This document shows positions 50,301-58,737 of a stretch of DNA of 64,000 bases, piece after piece. Source of the stretch: Pedobacter sp. SYSU D00535 (lineage in GTDB: Bacteria; Bacteroidota; Bacteroidia; Sphingobacteriales; Sphingobacteriaceae). Positions within the stretch are counted from its first letter, which is position 1. Each line of letters begins with the position of its first letter. Under the pieces are notes generated by a model, which ran no database searches, was not told the DNA's origin, and worked only from the letters and a program-made list of their open reading frames with translations. The stretch is taken from contig NZ_JAFEWD010000004.1 in assembly GCF_017355855.1 (NCBI RefSeq), positions 248,001 through 312,000 of the forward strand, in the 5' to 3' direction. The position numbers and the translations under genes were made by a program.

Positions 50301-51870
50301 AAAAGTTCGTCACTCTACTCCTGGTGTTGGTTTGATTTCGCCTCCTCCACACCACGATATTTATTCAATCGAGGATCTAGCACAGCTGATCTTTGACTTG
50401 AAGAATGCTAACCGTGAAGCCCGTATTAACGTTAAGCTGGTTTCTAAGGCTGGTGTTGGAACTATTGCTGCCGGTGTGGCGAAAGCCCACGCTGACGTAA
50501 TCCTCATCGCCGGGTACGATGGTGGTACCGGAGCATCTCCAATCAGTTCTATTAAACACGCTGGTTTACCATGGGAGCTTGGTCTTGCAGAGGCACATCA
50601 AACACTTGTACGTAATAAATTGAGAAGCCGTGTTGTTCTTCAAACAGATGGACAATTGAAAACAGGTCGCGACATCGCAATTGCTACTCTTTTAGGTGCT
50701 GAAGAGTGGGGGGTTGCTACAGCAGCTCTTGTTGCAGGTGGTTGTATTATGATGCGTAAGTGTCATTTGAATACCTGTCCTGTTGGTGTTGCTACTCAAG
50801 ATCCTGAGTTACGAAAACTATTCTCCGGAAAGCCTGAACATATCGTGAACCTGTTCCAGTTCCTGGCTGAAGAGCTACGTGAAATCATGGCAGATCTTGG
50901 TTTCAGAACTATTAACGAGATGGTTGGCCGTGCGCAGTTCCTGAAAGTAAAAGAAGGAAACAAGCATTGGAAAGCAAGAACGCTTGATTTATCTTCAGTT
51001 CTATACCCCGTTACGAATCCTTCAAAACAAACTCTTTACAATAGTGAAGCTCAGGATCACGGGATGCAATTAATCCTGGACTGGAAGCTTCTTGAACACG
51101 CTCAACCAGCGTTAGATAGCAAAACGCCAGTCTTTGGTACTTTCACTGTAAAGAATACCGACCGTACAATAGGTACAGTTCTTTCAAACGAAGTTTCGAA
51201 GAGATATCAATCGGCCGGTTTGCCGGATAATACTATCAATTTCAAATTCATCGGCTCTGCCGGACAAAGCTTCGGTGCCTTTGCAGCAAAAGGTTTATCT
51301 TTTGAATTAGAAGGTGAAGCAAATGATTACGTAGGAAAAGGATTGTCAGGCGCAAGGCTGGCAGTGTATCCAGCTTCTGTAAGTAATTTAACTCCTGAAG
51401 AGAATATAATCATTGGTAACGTAGCTCTTTATGGTGCTACTTCTGGTGAGCTTTATGTGAGAGGACAGGCAGGCGAGCGCTTCGCGGTTCGTAACTCTGG
51501 TGCTACAGCAGTTGTAGAAGGTGTAGGAGATCATGGTTGTGAGTACATGACTGGTGGTAGAGCCCTTATCCTTGGAAAAACCGGAAGGAACTTTGCAGCG
51601 GGTATGAGCGGTGGTATCGCTTGGGTGTACGACGTAGACGGTACATTTGCTGATAACTGCAATCCTGAAATGGTTGACCTTGATCCTCTGACTTCAGAAG
51701 ACGAGGAAGCAATCCTGACGTTGCTCCGTAAGCATATGCAATTGACTCAAAGTCAGCTTGCATTATACCTGCAAAGCAACTGGGCTGAAGAAAGCCGCAG
51801 GTTCATCAAGGTATTCCCTAAAGAGTATAAAAAAGTTTTACAACACGCTAAATTTCAACCCGCCAATTAG
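47350..51870 (+). CDS. gltB: Glutamate synthase, large subunit
   Basis: 1506 aa. An N-terminal propeptide precedes the class-II amidotransferase Cys in FEHDSCGVGFI (residue about 21); central domain; FMN domain with KPGEGGQLPGDKV and VILIAGYDGGTGASPISS; 3Fe-4S Cys in CIMMRKCHLNTCPVG; C-terminal gltB_C beta-helix (GLSGARLAVYP, GATSGELYVRGQAGERFAVRNSGA). It makes two glutamates from 2-oxoglutarate and glutamine; the small subunit encoded 2 nt downstream supplies electrons from NAD(P)H. Confidence 0.98.
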   Translation: MKQTGNDQQGLYRPEFEHDSCGVGFITNINGQKSHQIVSDALTILENMEHRGACGCDPETGDGAGILMQLPHEFLMEECIALDIHLSEPGHYGTGLIFFPKEIAIKEACRAVIVSAAEKLGLPLLGFRKLPVNPSVVGETSLAVEPDAEHLFIGRPSTILTVEDFERKLYVLRRLITKNVNESVANGSDFYIASLSSRILVYKGQLTTYQLRTYYTDLQDERLTSAFGMVHSRFSTNTFPSWKLAQPFRFMAHNGEINTLTGNLNWFYSGIRSYASSFFSSEEMDIILPVIDSNQSDSACLDNVVEVLVHTGRSLPHVMMMLVPEAWDGNEHMDPLKKAFYEFHATMMEPWDGPAALTFTDGKQIGALLDRNGLRPLRYATTSDNRVIVASEAGALPVDEAIITKKGRLQPGKMLLIDIAEGKIITDEEIKTKIASSQPYGEWLENYKIRIEELPEPRVAFTNLSKDAVLKYQQVFGYTREDIETIIKAMAVDGKEPIGSMGTDVPLAVLSDRPQHLSSYFKQFFAQVTNPPIDPIRERMVMSLATFIGSNGNLFDEDKMHCHCVALQQPILTNLELEKLRSIDTGMFNAKTIQTYFKADGQPGSLQNGLERLCRYAEDAVNDGFEVLILSDRAVDSQHAPIPSLLAVSAVHHHLIKKGYRGQVGLVVEAGDVWEVHHFACLLGFGATAINPYLALETIHALKEEGKLETSLEFKYLSKNYIKSVCDGLLKIFSKMGISTLQSYHGAQIFEILGINKTVVDKYFCGAVTRIGGLGLDEIAKETLFKHNNGFIHSKPEEQLLPEGGIYQWKRRGEAHLFNPQTVHLLQQATRTGDYSVYKSYAKLVNDQSEKMYTLRGLFDFAHHREPVPLSEVEPIESIMKRFATGAMSFGSISHEAHSTLAIAMNRIGGRSNTGEGGEDEIRYQPLPNGDSMRSSIKQVASGRFGVTSYYLTNADELQIKMAQGAKPGEGGQLPGDKVDPWIAKVRHSTPGVGLISPPPHHDIYSIEDLAQLIFDLKNANREARINVKLVSKAGVGTIAAGVAKAHADVILIAGYDGGTGASPISSIKHAGLPWELGLAEAHQTLVRNKLRSRVVLQTDGQLKTGRDIAIATLLGAEEWGVATAALVAGGCIMMRKCHLNTCPVGVATQDPELRKLFSGKPEHIVNLFQFLAEELREIMADLGFRTINEMVGRAQFLKVKEGNKHWKARTLDLSSVLYPVTNPSKQTLYNSEAQDHGMQLILDWKLLEHAQPALDSKTPVFGTFTVKNTDRTIGTVLSNEVSKRYQSAGLPDNTINFKFIGSAGQSFGAFAAKGLSFELEGEANDYVGKGLSGARLAVYPASVSNLTPEENIIIGNVALYGATSGELYVRGQAGERFAVRNSGATAVVEGVGDHGCEYMTGGRALILGKTGRNFAAGMSGGIAWVYDVDGTFADNCNPEMVDLDPLTSEDEEAILTLLRKHMQLTQSQLALYLQSNWAEESRRFIKVFPKEYKKVLQHAKFQPAN

Positions 51871-51872
51871 TT

Positions 51873-53345
51873 ATGGGAAAAGTGACCGGATTTAAAGAAT
51901 ACGCAAGAGAACTTCCTTCAAAAAGAGCTCCGGAAGAGCGTATTAATGATTATAAAGAATTCGTAGGGTGTTATACAGAGGACAAATTGAATCAACAGGC
52001 AGCACGCTGCATGAACTGCGGTATTCCGTTTTGCCATAATGGTTGTCCTCTTGGTAATATCATCCCTGAATTCAATGATGCTGTATATAAAGAAAACTGG
52101 GAAGAAGCTTACCGAATTCTTTCCTCTACAAATAACTTTCCTGAATTTACAGGAAGGATTTGTCCTGCACCCTGCGAGTCGGCATGTGTGCTGGGCATCA
52201 ACAAGCCTGCAGTAGCTATTGAAGAGATTGAGAAGCACATCATAGAGATTGCCTTCTCTAAAGGACTAGTAAAATCAAAAGCTCCATTAATTCGTTCCGG
52301 AAAAACGGTAGCGGTAATCGGTTCTGGTCCTGCTGGACTGGCGGCTGCTGCACAACTGAACAAAGCAGGACACCTGGTGACTGTTTTCGAACGCGATCCT
52401 GAACCAGGAGGCCTTTTACGTTTTGGTATTCCTGATTTCAAGTTGGAGAAGTGGGTTGTTGAACGTCGTGTCAAATTGATGCAGGAAGACGGGATTGTCT
52501 TTAAATGTAACACTAACGTAGGTGTTGATATTACAGCTGAAGAGCTGAACCGCAATTTTGATGCAATTGTATTAGCCGGCGGTTCTACCGTACCGCGTAA
52601 CCTAAACATCCCTGGAAGAGAGCTGAAAGGAGTTTATTTCGCAATGGAGTTCCTTAAGCAGTCCAACATGCGCGTAAGCAATATCGCTTATCAGGAAGAG
52701 GATATCGTGGTAACTGGCAAGGATGTAGTTGTAATTGGTGGTGGAGATACAGGGTCTGACTGTGTCGGAACGTCGAACCGTCAACGTGCTAATTCAATCA
52801 CTCAGTTTGAATTGATGCCAAAACCTCCTGCTGGTCGGACTGAAAGCATGCCTTGGCCTACTTACCCAATGGTACTTAAAACCAGTACTTCTCATGAAGA
52901 AGGTTGTGAACGCTACTGGGGTATCAACACCAAAGAGTTTTTGGGTGATGAGAATGGTAACTTGAGGGCTTTAAAGGTAGTGGATGTTAATTGGGAAACT
53001 GATGTGTTTGGTCGTCCCGTTAAATTCACGGAAGTTGAAGGTTCAGAAAGAGAAATGCCGGCTCAGTATGTCTTCCTGGCAATGGGATTCTTACATCCTC
53101 AAAAACAGGGATTATTAGAGCAGTTGGGGGTTGAGTTTGACGAACGCGGAAACGTGAAGGCAAAAGAAGGCTCTTTCCAAACTAACGTAAACAAAGTATT
53201 TGCTGCGGGCGATATGAGGAGAGGTCAATCTCTTGTAGTTTGGGCAATCTCCGAAGGTCGCGAAGCTGCAAGACGTGTAGATCAATTCTTGACCGGGCGT
53301 ACTGCACTAGAGAGCAAAGATGCAGAGAGCATGTATGCTTTTTAA
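51873..53345 (+). CDS. gltD: Glutamate synthase, small (beta) subunit
   Basis: 490 aa. N-terminal domain with two 4Fe-4S Cys clusters (CMNCGIPFCHNGCPLGN and CPAPCESACVLG), then FAD-binding VAVIGSGPAGLAAAAQL and the NAD(P)-binding motif VVVIGGGDTGSDCVGTSNRQ, and a C-terminal FAD end (VFAAGDMRRGQSLVVWAI). Feeds reducing equivalents to GltB. Two nt after gltB, so translationally coupled; terminator at 53372-53404. Confidence 0.98.
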   Translation: MGKVTGFKEYARELPSKRAPEERINDYKEFVGCYTEDKLNQQAARCMNCGIPFCHNGCPLGNIIPEFNDAVYKENWEEAYRILSSTNNFPEFTGRICPAPCESACVLGINKPAVAIEEIEKHIIEIAFSKGLVKSKAPLIRSGKTVAVIGSGPAGLAAAAQLNKAGHLVTVFERDPEPGGLLRFGIPDFKLEKWVVERRVKLMQEDGIVFKCNTNVGVDITAEELNRNFDAIVLAGGSTVPRNLNIPGRELKGVYFAMEFLKQSNMRVSNIAYQEEDIVVTGKDVVVIGGGDTGSDCVGTSNRQRANSITQFELMPKPPAGRTESMPWPTYPMVLKTSTSHEEGCERYWGINTKEFLGDENGNLRALKVVDVNWETDVFGRPVKFTEVEGSEREMPAQYVFLAMGFLHPQKQGLLEQLGVEFDERGNVKAKEGSFQTNVNKVFAAGDMRRGQSLVVWAISEGREAARRVDQFLTGRTALESKDAESMYAF

Positions 53346-53371
53346 TTGAAAAGAGAAGAATAAATGGTAAT

Positions 53372-53404
53372 AAAAAACCTGCCCGAAAGGAGCAGGTTTT
53401 TTTA
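53372..53404 (+). terminator. Intrinsic terminator of gltBD
   Basis: AAAACCTGC...GCAGGTTTT stem with CCGAAAGGA loop and T7 tail. Confidence 0.9.
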
Positions 53405-53433
53405 TTTAATGGGCAAGTTGGTAACGTCGATTG

Positions 53434-54096
53434 TTACTTCGCAGTGGGGTTCTTCTTTCCCTGAGAAAGTTTATTCACTGTTTTTTCTATTCTCTCTTTC
53501 CGAGTCTTCTCCTGCTTAGCAGTAAGCACCCAAAGAACGTATTCTTTCTTGTGAGAGTAGGCAAGAGAATTGAAAAAATCTAGAGCTGAGGTTACTTCCT
53601 CCAATGCGGTCTTCAAGTCTTCAGGTAAGCGAACCAGTTTTCTTTCCACATCGATAAAGTCGCCGTATTCATTTACTCCTATCGAGGCATTTTTTACTTC
53701 TGATCTTTTTATAAGATGAGTGGGCTTAAATCTGAGGGCCGTCCATGTTTCATCAATAGCCGCAGAAGCAACTGGTTCAAGTCCGTACTTTGATGTTTCA
53801 TCCCAACTCAACATCATCCCCAAGTCTGTCTCGATGCCGGAAGACTTCTTGGGATACATAATCCAAAAAATTGTATCGTCTGTAAGTATGTCTTTTAGTT
53901 CCACTAGCTCATTCTTTAGCTCCTCGCTGTTCTTGACGAATAGCTGAACTACGTTGCAGGAATGCTGAGGTTTAGAATGAATGGTAGTCTCCCGCGGAAG
54001 CGGCTGTAGTTTTTCAATGTAGCCTTCTGGTGGATTAAGCAGCAGTACGCTAAAACCTGGCTTTATCTGCAGTTTCCTTACAAGTGCATTTTCCAT
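53434..54096 (-). CDS. YdeI/OmpD-associated-like protein
   Basis: 220 aa from ATG 54096 (a GTG lies 6 nt further). The C-terminal ~70 residues (LPEDLKTALEEVTSALDFFNSLAYSHKKEYVLWVLTAKQEKTRKERIEKTVNKL) match the YdeI/OmpD-associated ('bacteriocin-protection') helical domain. The N-terminal ~140 residues have a DUF3052-like look (GFSVLLLNPPEGYIEKL, IFWIMYPKKSSG). Function uncertain in both halves; the DUF3052 link is weak. Confidence 0.75.
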   Translation of the reverse strand: MENALVRKLQIKPGFSVLLLNPPEGYIEKLQPLPRETTIHSKPQHSCNVVQLFVKNSEELKNELVELKDILTDDTIFWIMYPKKSSGIETDLGMMLSWDETSKYGLEPVASAAIDETWTALRFKPTHLIKRSEVKNASIGVNEYGDFIDVERKLVRLPEDLKTALEEVTSALDFFNSLAYSHKKEYVLWVLTAKQEKTRKERIEKTVNKLSQGKKNPTAK

Positions 54097-54123
54097 TGTC
54101 ACTGTTTAGAGAGTGAAAACAAG

Positions 54124-54660
54124 TTAATAATCCCTTCTCAATTTCGCAAAGAAATCCCACAAGACGATACCGGCTGAGACTACAATATTGAAGGAGTGTT
54201 TTGTTCCAAACTGAGGGATTTCAATGCACGCGTCAACGAGTTTCATTGCCTGGTCTGAAACTCCGTTTACTTCATTTCCGAAGATCAGGGCATATCGTTG
54301 CTGGGAAGAAGGCCGATAGGTGTCAAGGCTTAAGCTGTTTTCTGCCTGCTCAATAGCAACAATGGTATAAGCCTGCGTACGGAGGTCGGCAATTGCTTCT
54401 TGAACATCCTCATAGTAGAACCAATCTACAGACTGAGTTGCTCCCAATGCAGTTTTTTCAATTTCGCGGTGTGGAGGTTGACCAGTGATCCCACAAAGGA
54501 TAATTCGTTCAACAGCAAAACCATCCGAAGTTCTGAAGATGGAACCCACGTTATGCATGCTCCTTACACTGTCTAAAATCACGGTTACGGGTAGTTTTTC
54601 CTGATTTTTGTAGTCTTCTACGCTTACGCGATTTAATTCATCCAGCTTTAGTTTACGCAT
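54124..54660 (-). CDS. TrmH (SpoU) family RNA methyltransferase
   Basis: 178 aa SPOUT-fold SAM enzyme without the extended N-terminal RNA-binding domain. Motif 1 is VILDSVRSMHNVGSIFRTSDGFAVE, motif 2 YALIFGNEVNGVSDQAM, motif 3 IEIPQFGTKHSFNIVVSAGIVLWDF (the three knot motifs). Methylates a 2'-O position in tRNA or rRNA; the exact nucleotide is unknown. No promoter box recognised; separate from galK by 97 nt with a hairpin. Confidence 0.93.
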   Translation of the reverse strand: MRKLKLDELNRVSVEDYKNQEKLPVTVILDSVRSMHNVGSIFRTSDGFAVERIILCGITGQPPHREIEKTALGATQSVDWFYYEDVQEAIADLRTQAYTIVAIEQAENSLSLDTYRPSSQQRYALIFGNEVNGVSDQAMKLVDACIEIPQFGTKHSFNIVVSAGIVLWDFFAKLRRDY

Positions 54661-54721
54661 AAAAATGATTGAGAAGCTTTTGTTTTTCTGACCCTAGGAG
54701 GGCGGTTTCAGGAGCGGGAAC

Positions 54722-54758
54722 AAGGAGGTTAGAGACCTTTCTAACCTCCTGTTTTTTT
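54722..54758. terminator. Hairpin after galK
   Basis: AGGAGGTTAG-AGACCTTT-CTAACCTCCT perfect 10-bp stem. The T-run (GTTTTTTTATTTT) is on the plus strand, opposite to galK, so its direction is uncertain. Confidence 0.5.
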
Positions 54759-55911
54759 ATTTTAATTCTCTTACACCTGCACCGATATCTGAACTGTAGA
54801 CAGAAGGTGCGTAACCAATCTTTTCGGTGTAGTACTCGGAGATCTTTGCGGAAAAGTCATCCAGAGCGTTTTTCTTTACCAAAGCGATGGCACAGCCACC
54901 AAATCCGGCACCCGTCATACGGGCTCCTGTAACTTCGGGATATCTTAGACAAAACTCGACAATCGTGTCCAGTTCGATTCCTGAAACCTCGTACAGATTT
55001 TTTAGCGAGTCATGAGAGGCATACATCAGCTGGCCGAAATCATCTAATCGGTTTTCTGCCAGCGCTGTTGCTGCAAGCTTAACCCGTTCGTTTTCTTCTA
55101 CAACGTGCTGTGCCCTGTTAAGAACCGTAGTATCTGAAATCAAGCTTTTGTGGGTACTGAAAGTTTCAGAATCCACGTCACATAAATTATCTATTTGTAG
55201 CTTTTTCTGCAGAGCAGTTAACGCTTGAGCACACTCGCTAACGCGTTCATTATACTTAGATTCAGCTAGCTTGCGAGGTTTATTTGTATTGATAATGGCT
55301 AGGTAGTGGTCGCCCAGATTGCAGTCTACCGCTTCATAGTCCAGTGTCTCGCAGTTTAATTTTAGTGCTTTTCCGGCCTCTCCGAATGTTACCGCAAACT
55401 GGTCCATTATTCCTGAATTCACCCCTATGAAAACATTTTCAACTACTTTCGTCAATTTAACAATATCCAGCTTAGACAAGCCTGCGTTGAACAGCTGGTT
55501 AAAGGCAAAGGCTGTAACCACTTCAATTGAGGCTGAAGAAGAAAGACCAGCACCAATTGGTAAGTTGCCGAAAAAAAGCATGTCCAAACCTTGGAGGTTG
55601 TGTCCCTGTATGGCAAGGTTATGAATTACGCCTAGCGGATAGTTGAACCATTCTTTCCCTGTTTTTTCGTATTGTCCCTGTACAGGAATATCTAGCTGGT
55701 CTTCAAAGTTGGTGCTTCTGAACCGAAAAAGGCCGTCTGTGTTTGGAGCGGTTAGCAAATAGGTGCCAAACGTAACTGCGCAAGGCATAACAAGGCCACC
55801 ATTGTAGTCGATGTGCTCTCCGATGAGGTTTACCCTTCCCGGGGCAAAAAAAGAGTTTTGGCTCTCCTTATCGAACAATTCTTTGAATCGCTGTTTTAGG
55901 TTGTCTAACAT
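54757..55911 (-). CDS. galK: Galactokinase
   Basis: 384 aa GHMP kinase phosphorylating galactose at C1. Galactokinase signature FFAPGRVNLIGEHIDYNGGLVMPCA, ATP loop LPIGAGLSSSASIEV, and the third motif GARMTGAGFGGCAIALV. Start placed at ATG 55911 (MLDNLKQRF), since a TACATTTG box lies at 55930-55937 between it and an upstream in-frame TTG. No other Leloir gene is adjacent; the LacI gene lies upstream on the same strand. Confidence 0.96.
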   Translation of the reverse strand: MLDNLKQRFKELFDKESQNSFFAPGRVNLIGEHIDYNGGLVMPCAVTFGTYLLTAPNTDGLFRFRSTNFEDQLDIPVQGQYEKTGKEWFNYPLGVIHNLAIQGHNLQGLDMLFFGNLPIGAGLSSSASIEVVTAFAFNQLFNAGLSKLDIVKLTKVVENVFIGVNSGIMDQFAVTFGEAGKALKLNCETLDYEAVDCNLGDHYLAIINTNKPRKLAESKYNERVSECAQALTALQKKLQIDNLCDVDSETFSTHKSLISDTTVLNRAQHVVEENERVKLAATALAENRLDDFGQLMYASHDSLKNLYEVSGIELDTIVEFCLRYPEVTGARMTGAGFGGCAIALVKKNALDDFSAKISEYYTEKIGYAPSVYSSDIGAGVRELK

Positions 55912-55929
55912 GATTGTTTGAAATGAGTC

Positions 55930-55937
55930 CAAATGTA
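55930..55937 (-). promoter_or_regulatory. galK promoter -7 box (TACATTTG)
   Basis: Eighteen nt before ATG 55911. A GTGTAT-AAA-ATACAC palindrome lies further upstream at 56040-56054. Confidence 0.6.
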
Positions 55938-56074
55938 CAAATCTCAATAAATATATTGCTCTTTTTTTTAAAAGCTTTTCTTTTTGAAAAAGGGCCTTTA
56001 GATGGCCTAGAGACGTTTTTTTTTGCTTTTATTAAAATAGTGTATAAAATACACAAACTACGGTAGGCTGAGGG

Positions 56075-57103
56075 TTATCTCAACAAGCTTCTATGCGAAG
56101 AAGCTCTGATCTGAAGGATCGGTTCCAGGACGATTTTTTTTGCCGTCTCTGTATTAGTTTTTCCTTGTTTCTGTAATTCTAAAAACAGTTTCGCAGCCTC
56201 TTCTCCCATCGTTATAGTTTGCTGATCGATGGTAGAAAGCTGTGGAGTAACCAGGCTGCCGAACGCTTCGTTCGCAAATCCAATTACTCCCACTTCTTCT
56301 GGTACTCGTATTTTGTACTCCATTAGTTGCTGCATCACTCCCATAGCCGTATAGTCTTCAAGCGCAAAAACTCCATCATAGCCGATGCCTCGCTCCCGGA
56401 AATCTTTTACTACCGTTTTTCCAAAATCCAGTGAAAATTTCCCTTTAATAATCAGATCTTCATCAACAGGGATGTTGTAGTGTCTGAGTGCATCTATATA
56501 TCCGCGAAGGCGCTCTTTAAAAATGGAAATATTTTGCTCTGCAGTGATGTGAAGTATCTTTTTGTATCCCTGCTGTATTAGGTGCTGAGTGGCAATAAAG
56601 CCTCCCTTATAATCGTCAATGGTTACGGAAGAAACACTCAACTCCTCGGGCTTCCTATCAAAGAAGATCAATGGAACATTTCGTTTGGTTATCTCTTTGT
56701 AAGCTGTAACATCATCTGTCTCCGTGGTGATTGAGGCGATAATTCCGTCAACTCTGGATTGAAGGAATGTTTCAATCCCTTTGTCTTCGTGCTTTTTTGA
56801 CTCGTTGGATTGATAGAGCAGTGTGGTGTAGCCATTCTCGTTCATCACCCGTTCAATTCCGTGAACCACCGAACTGAAGAAGCTTACATGTAAGCTTGGT
56901 ACAATAACACCGATAATGTTGGTACGGCCCGAACGGAGTGACGAGGCAATCTTGTTTTGCCTGTAGTTGAGGCGCTCCGCAGTTTCCCTAACAGCTTTTT
57001 TGGTAGCTTCACTTATAGCAGGATGGTCATTTAAGGCCCTTGCTACTGTCGAAAAAGTTATATTTAATTCGTTGGCGATGTCAAGAATGGTAACTCTTTT
57101 CAA
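56075..57103 (-). CDS. LacI-family transcriptional regulator (likely xylose-related)
   Basis: 342 aa. N-terminal LacI helix-turn-helix VTILDIANELNITFSTVARALNDHPAISEATKKAV with hinge helix, then a periplasmic-binding-like effector domain (NIIGVIVPSLHVSFFSSVVHGIE; VPLIFFDRKPEE; GVFALEDYTAMGVMQQL). Start is TTG 57103 preceded by GGGAGGGAG. It is divergent from xylBA and a perfect GCCAACGTTGGC palindrome sits at the xylB promoter, so it probably represses xylBA. Position next to galK leaves other sugar targets possible. Confidence 0.93.
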   Translation of the reverse strand: MKRVTILDIANELNITFSTVARALNDHPAISEATKKAVRETAERLNYRQNKIASSLRSGRTNIIGVIVPSLHVSFFSSVVHGIERVMNENGYTTLLYQSNESKKHEDKGIETFLQSRVDGIIASITTETDDVTAYKEITKRNVPLIFFDRKPEELSVSSVTIDDYKGGFIATQHLIQQGYKKILHITAEQNISIFKERLRGYIDALRHYNIPVDEDLIIKGKFSLDFGKTVVKDFRERGIGYDGVFALEDYTAMGVMQQLMEYKIRVPEEVGVIGFANEAFGSLVTPQLSTIDQQTITMGEEAAKLFLELQKQGKTNTETAKKIVLEPILQIRASSHRSLLR

Positions 57104-57184
57104 TTTCTCCCTCCCTTGTTATTGAAGCTGCAATTATAATTCATTAAAGTTAGAATTTTTTTTGTCTATATCGGAAGAACGACC

Positions 57185-57205
57185 TACCTTTATGCCAACG
57201 TTGGC
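57185..57205 (+). promoter_or_regulatory. xylBA promoter element and LacI-type operator
   Basis: TACCTTTA (one mismatch to the -7 box) at 57185-57192, followed by the 12-bp perfect palindrome GCCAACGTTGGC at 57194-57205 with a central CG as in LacI-family sites. It covers the expected transcription start. Confidence 0.75.
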
Positions 57206-57233
57206 GTTGTTGTAAATATTAAACCTATTATAA

Positions 57234-58718
57234 ATGCTTCTTTTAGGAATTGATGTAGGTACATCATCCATCAAAGTTTCTATCGTTGATTCAGAAACTC
57301 AGCGGGCAGTAGTTTCGGCCCAGTATCCTGAAACAGAATCAGAAATTAAATCAATTCAACCGGGGTGGGCAGAGCAGTCGCCAGAGATGTGGTGGGAGCA
57401 TGTGCAGCAAGCCGTATTGAAAGCAAACTCATCAGGGCTCTATAATCCTTTAGAGATAGCAGCAATTGGAATTGCCTACCAGATGCACGGTTTGGTAGTA
57501 GTTGATCAAAATCAGGAAGTGCTTCGCGACTCAATTATCTGGTGCGATAGCCGCGCAGTGGAAATTGGTAACAAAGCTTTCGAGAGCATAGGGGAGGAGA
57601 AGAGCTTATCGCGGTTATTAAACTCTCCTGGAAATTTTACAGCTGCAAAGCTAGCGTGGGTAAAGAATAATGAACCGGAACTTTACGCAAAAATCTATAA
57701 GGTTATGCTTCCCGGCGATTTCGTTTCTATGAAGCTTACCGGGGAGATCACGACAAGCGTATCTGCCTTATCGGAAGGAATACTATGGGATTTTCAAGCC
57801 GGTGCGCTGTCAGAAGACGTTACCTCCTATTTCGGTTTTGATAAATCTTTATTCCCCCAGGTTAAACCAGTGTTCTCTGAGCATGGGGCATTAACACAAG
57901 CTATTGCTGCAAAATTGGGATTGAAGGCAGGAGTTCCTGTAACCTACAAAGCCGGCGACCAACCGAATAATGCGCTTTCTCTTAATGTACTGAAACCGGG
58001 CGAAGTTGCGGCAACAGCTGGGACGTCGGGTGTTATTTACGGCGTGAGTGACCAACTCACTTATGATAAGCAGTCTCGTGTTAACACCTTCGCTCACGTG
58101 AATTACAGAGATGAGACAAGACGGATGGGAGTGTTATTATGCATCAATGGTACGGGAATCCTTAATCGCTGGACGAAAAATCTGTGCGGCTCGGGTGTTT
58201 CGTATTCAGATATGAACAGCATGGGCCAGCAGGTGGCCATTGGCAGCGAAGGTCTGCGGATTCTCCCTTTTGGTAATGGCGCCGAGCGGATGTTGAATAA
58301 CAAGATTGTCGGAGTTCATTTTCATAATATCGACCTTAATCTTCATACGCAGGCCCATATTTTTCGGGCAGTGCAGGAAGGAATAGCTTTTGCGTTCAGA
58401 TACGGGCTGGATATTATGAGAGAAAACGGCATGAACCCCAGCGTAATCAGGGTAGGTAAAGCAAATCTTTTTCAAAGCCAACTTTTCACCGAAGCGTTTG
58501 TGAATGCTACTAATGTACCTGTGGAATTTTATGAAAACGACGGAAGCGCAGGTGCTGCGTTAGGATCGGGGATAGGAGCTGGGATATTCTCTTCAGAACA
58601 AGAGGCTTTCAGTAATATTAAGCCTCTTTTATTAGTAGAGCCAGGAACGTCGGACGTGTACGAACCAATTTATCAGGATTGGAAGAAATTATTAGAGAAA
58701 CAATTAATCAATTCATAA
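57234..58718 (+). CDS. xylB: Xylulokinase
   Basis: 494 aa FGGY carbohydrate kinase converting D-xylulose to xylulose 5-phosphate. Starts LLLGIDVGTSSIKVSIVD (phosphate 1 loop), AIGIAYQMHGLVVVDQN and catalytic Asp in YKAGDQPNNALSLNVLKPGEVAATAGTSGVIYGV, typical of xylulokinases. First gene of xylBA, divergent from the LacI regulator. No xylose transporter is in the window. Confidence 0.96.
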   Translation: MLLLGIDVGTSSIKVSIVDSETQRAVVSAQYPETESEIKSIQPGWAEQSPEMWWEHVQQAVLKANSSGLYNPLEIAAIGIAYQMHGLVVVDQNQEVLRDSIIWCDSRAVEIGNKAFESIGEEKSLSRLLNSPGNFTAAKLAWVKNNEPELYAKIYKVMLPGDFVSMKLTGEITTSVSALSEGILWDFQAGALSEDVTSYFGFDKSLFPQVKPVFSEHGALTQAIAAKLGLKAGVPVTYKAGDQPNNALSLNVLKPGEVAATAGTSGVIYGVSDQLTYDKQSRVNTFAHVNYRDETRRMGVLLCINGTGILNRWTKNLCGSGVSYSDMNSMGQQVAIGSEGLRILPFGNGAERMLNNKIVGVHFHNIDLNLHTQAHIFRAVQEGIAFAFRYGLDIMRENGMNPSVIRVGKANLFQSQLFTEAFVNATNVPVEFYENDGSAGAALGSGIGAGIFSSEQEAFSNIKPLLLVEPGTSDVYEPIYQDWKKLLEKQLINS

Positions 58719-58737
58719 AAGTATAATTAAGTAAAAT

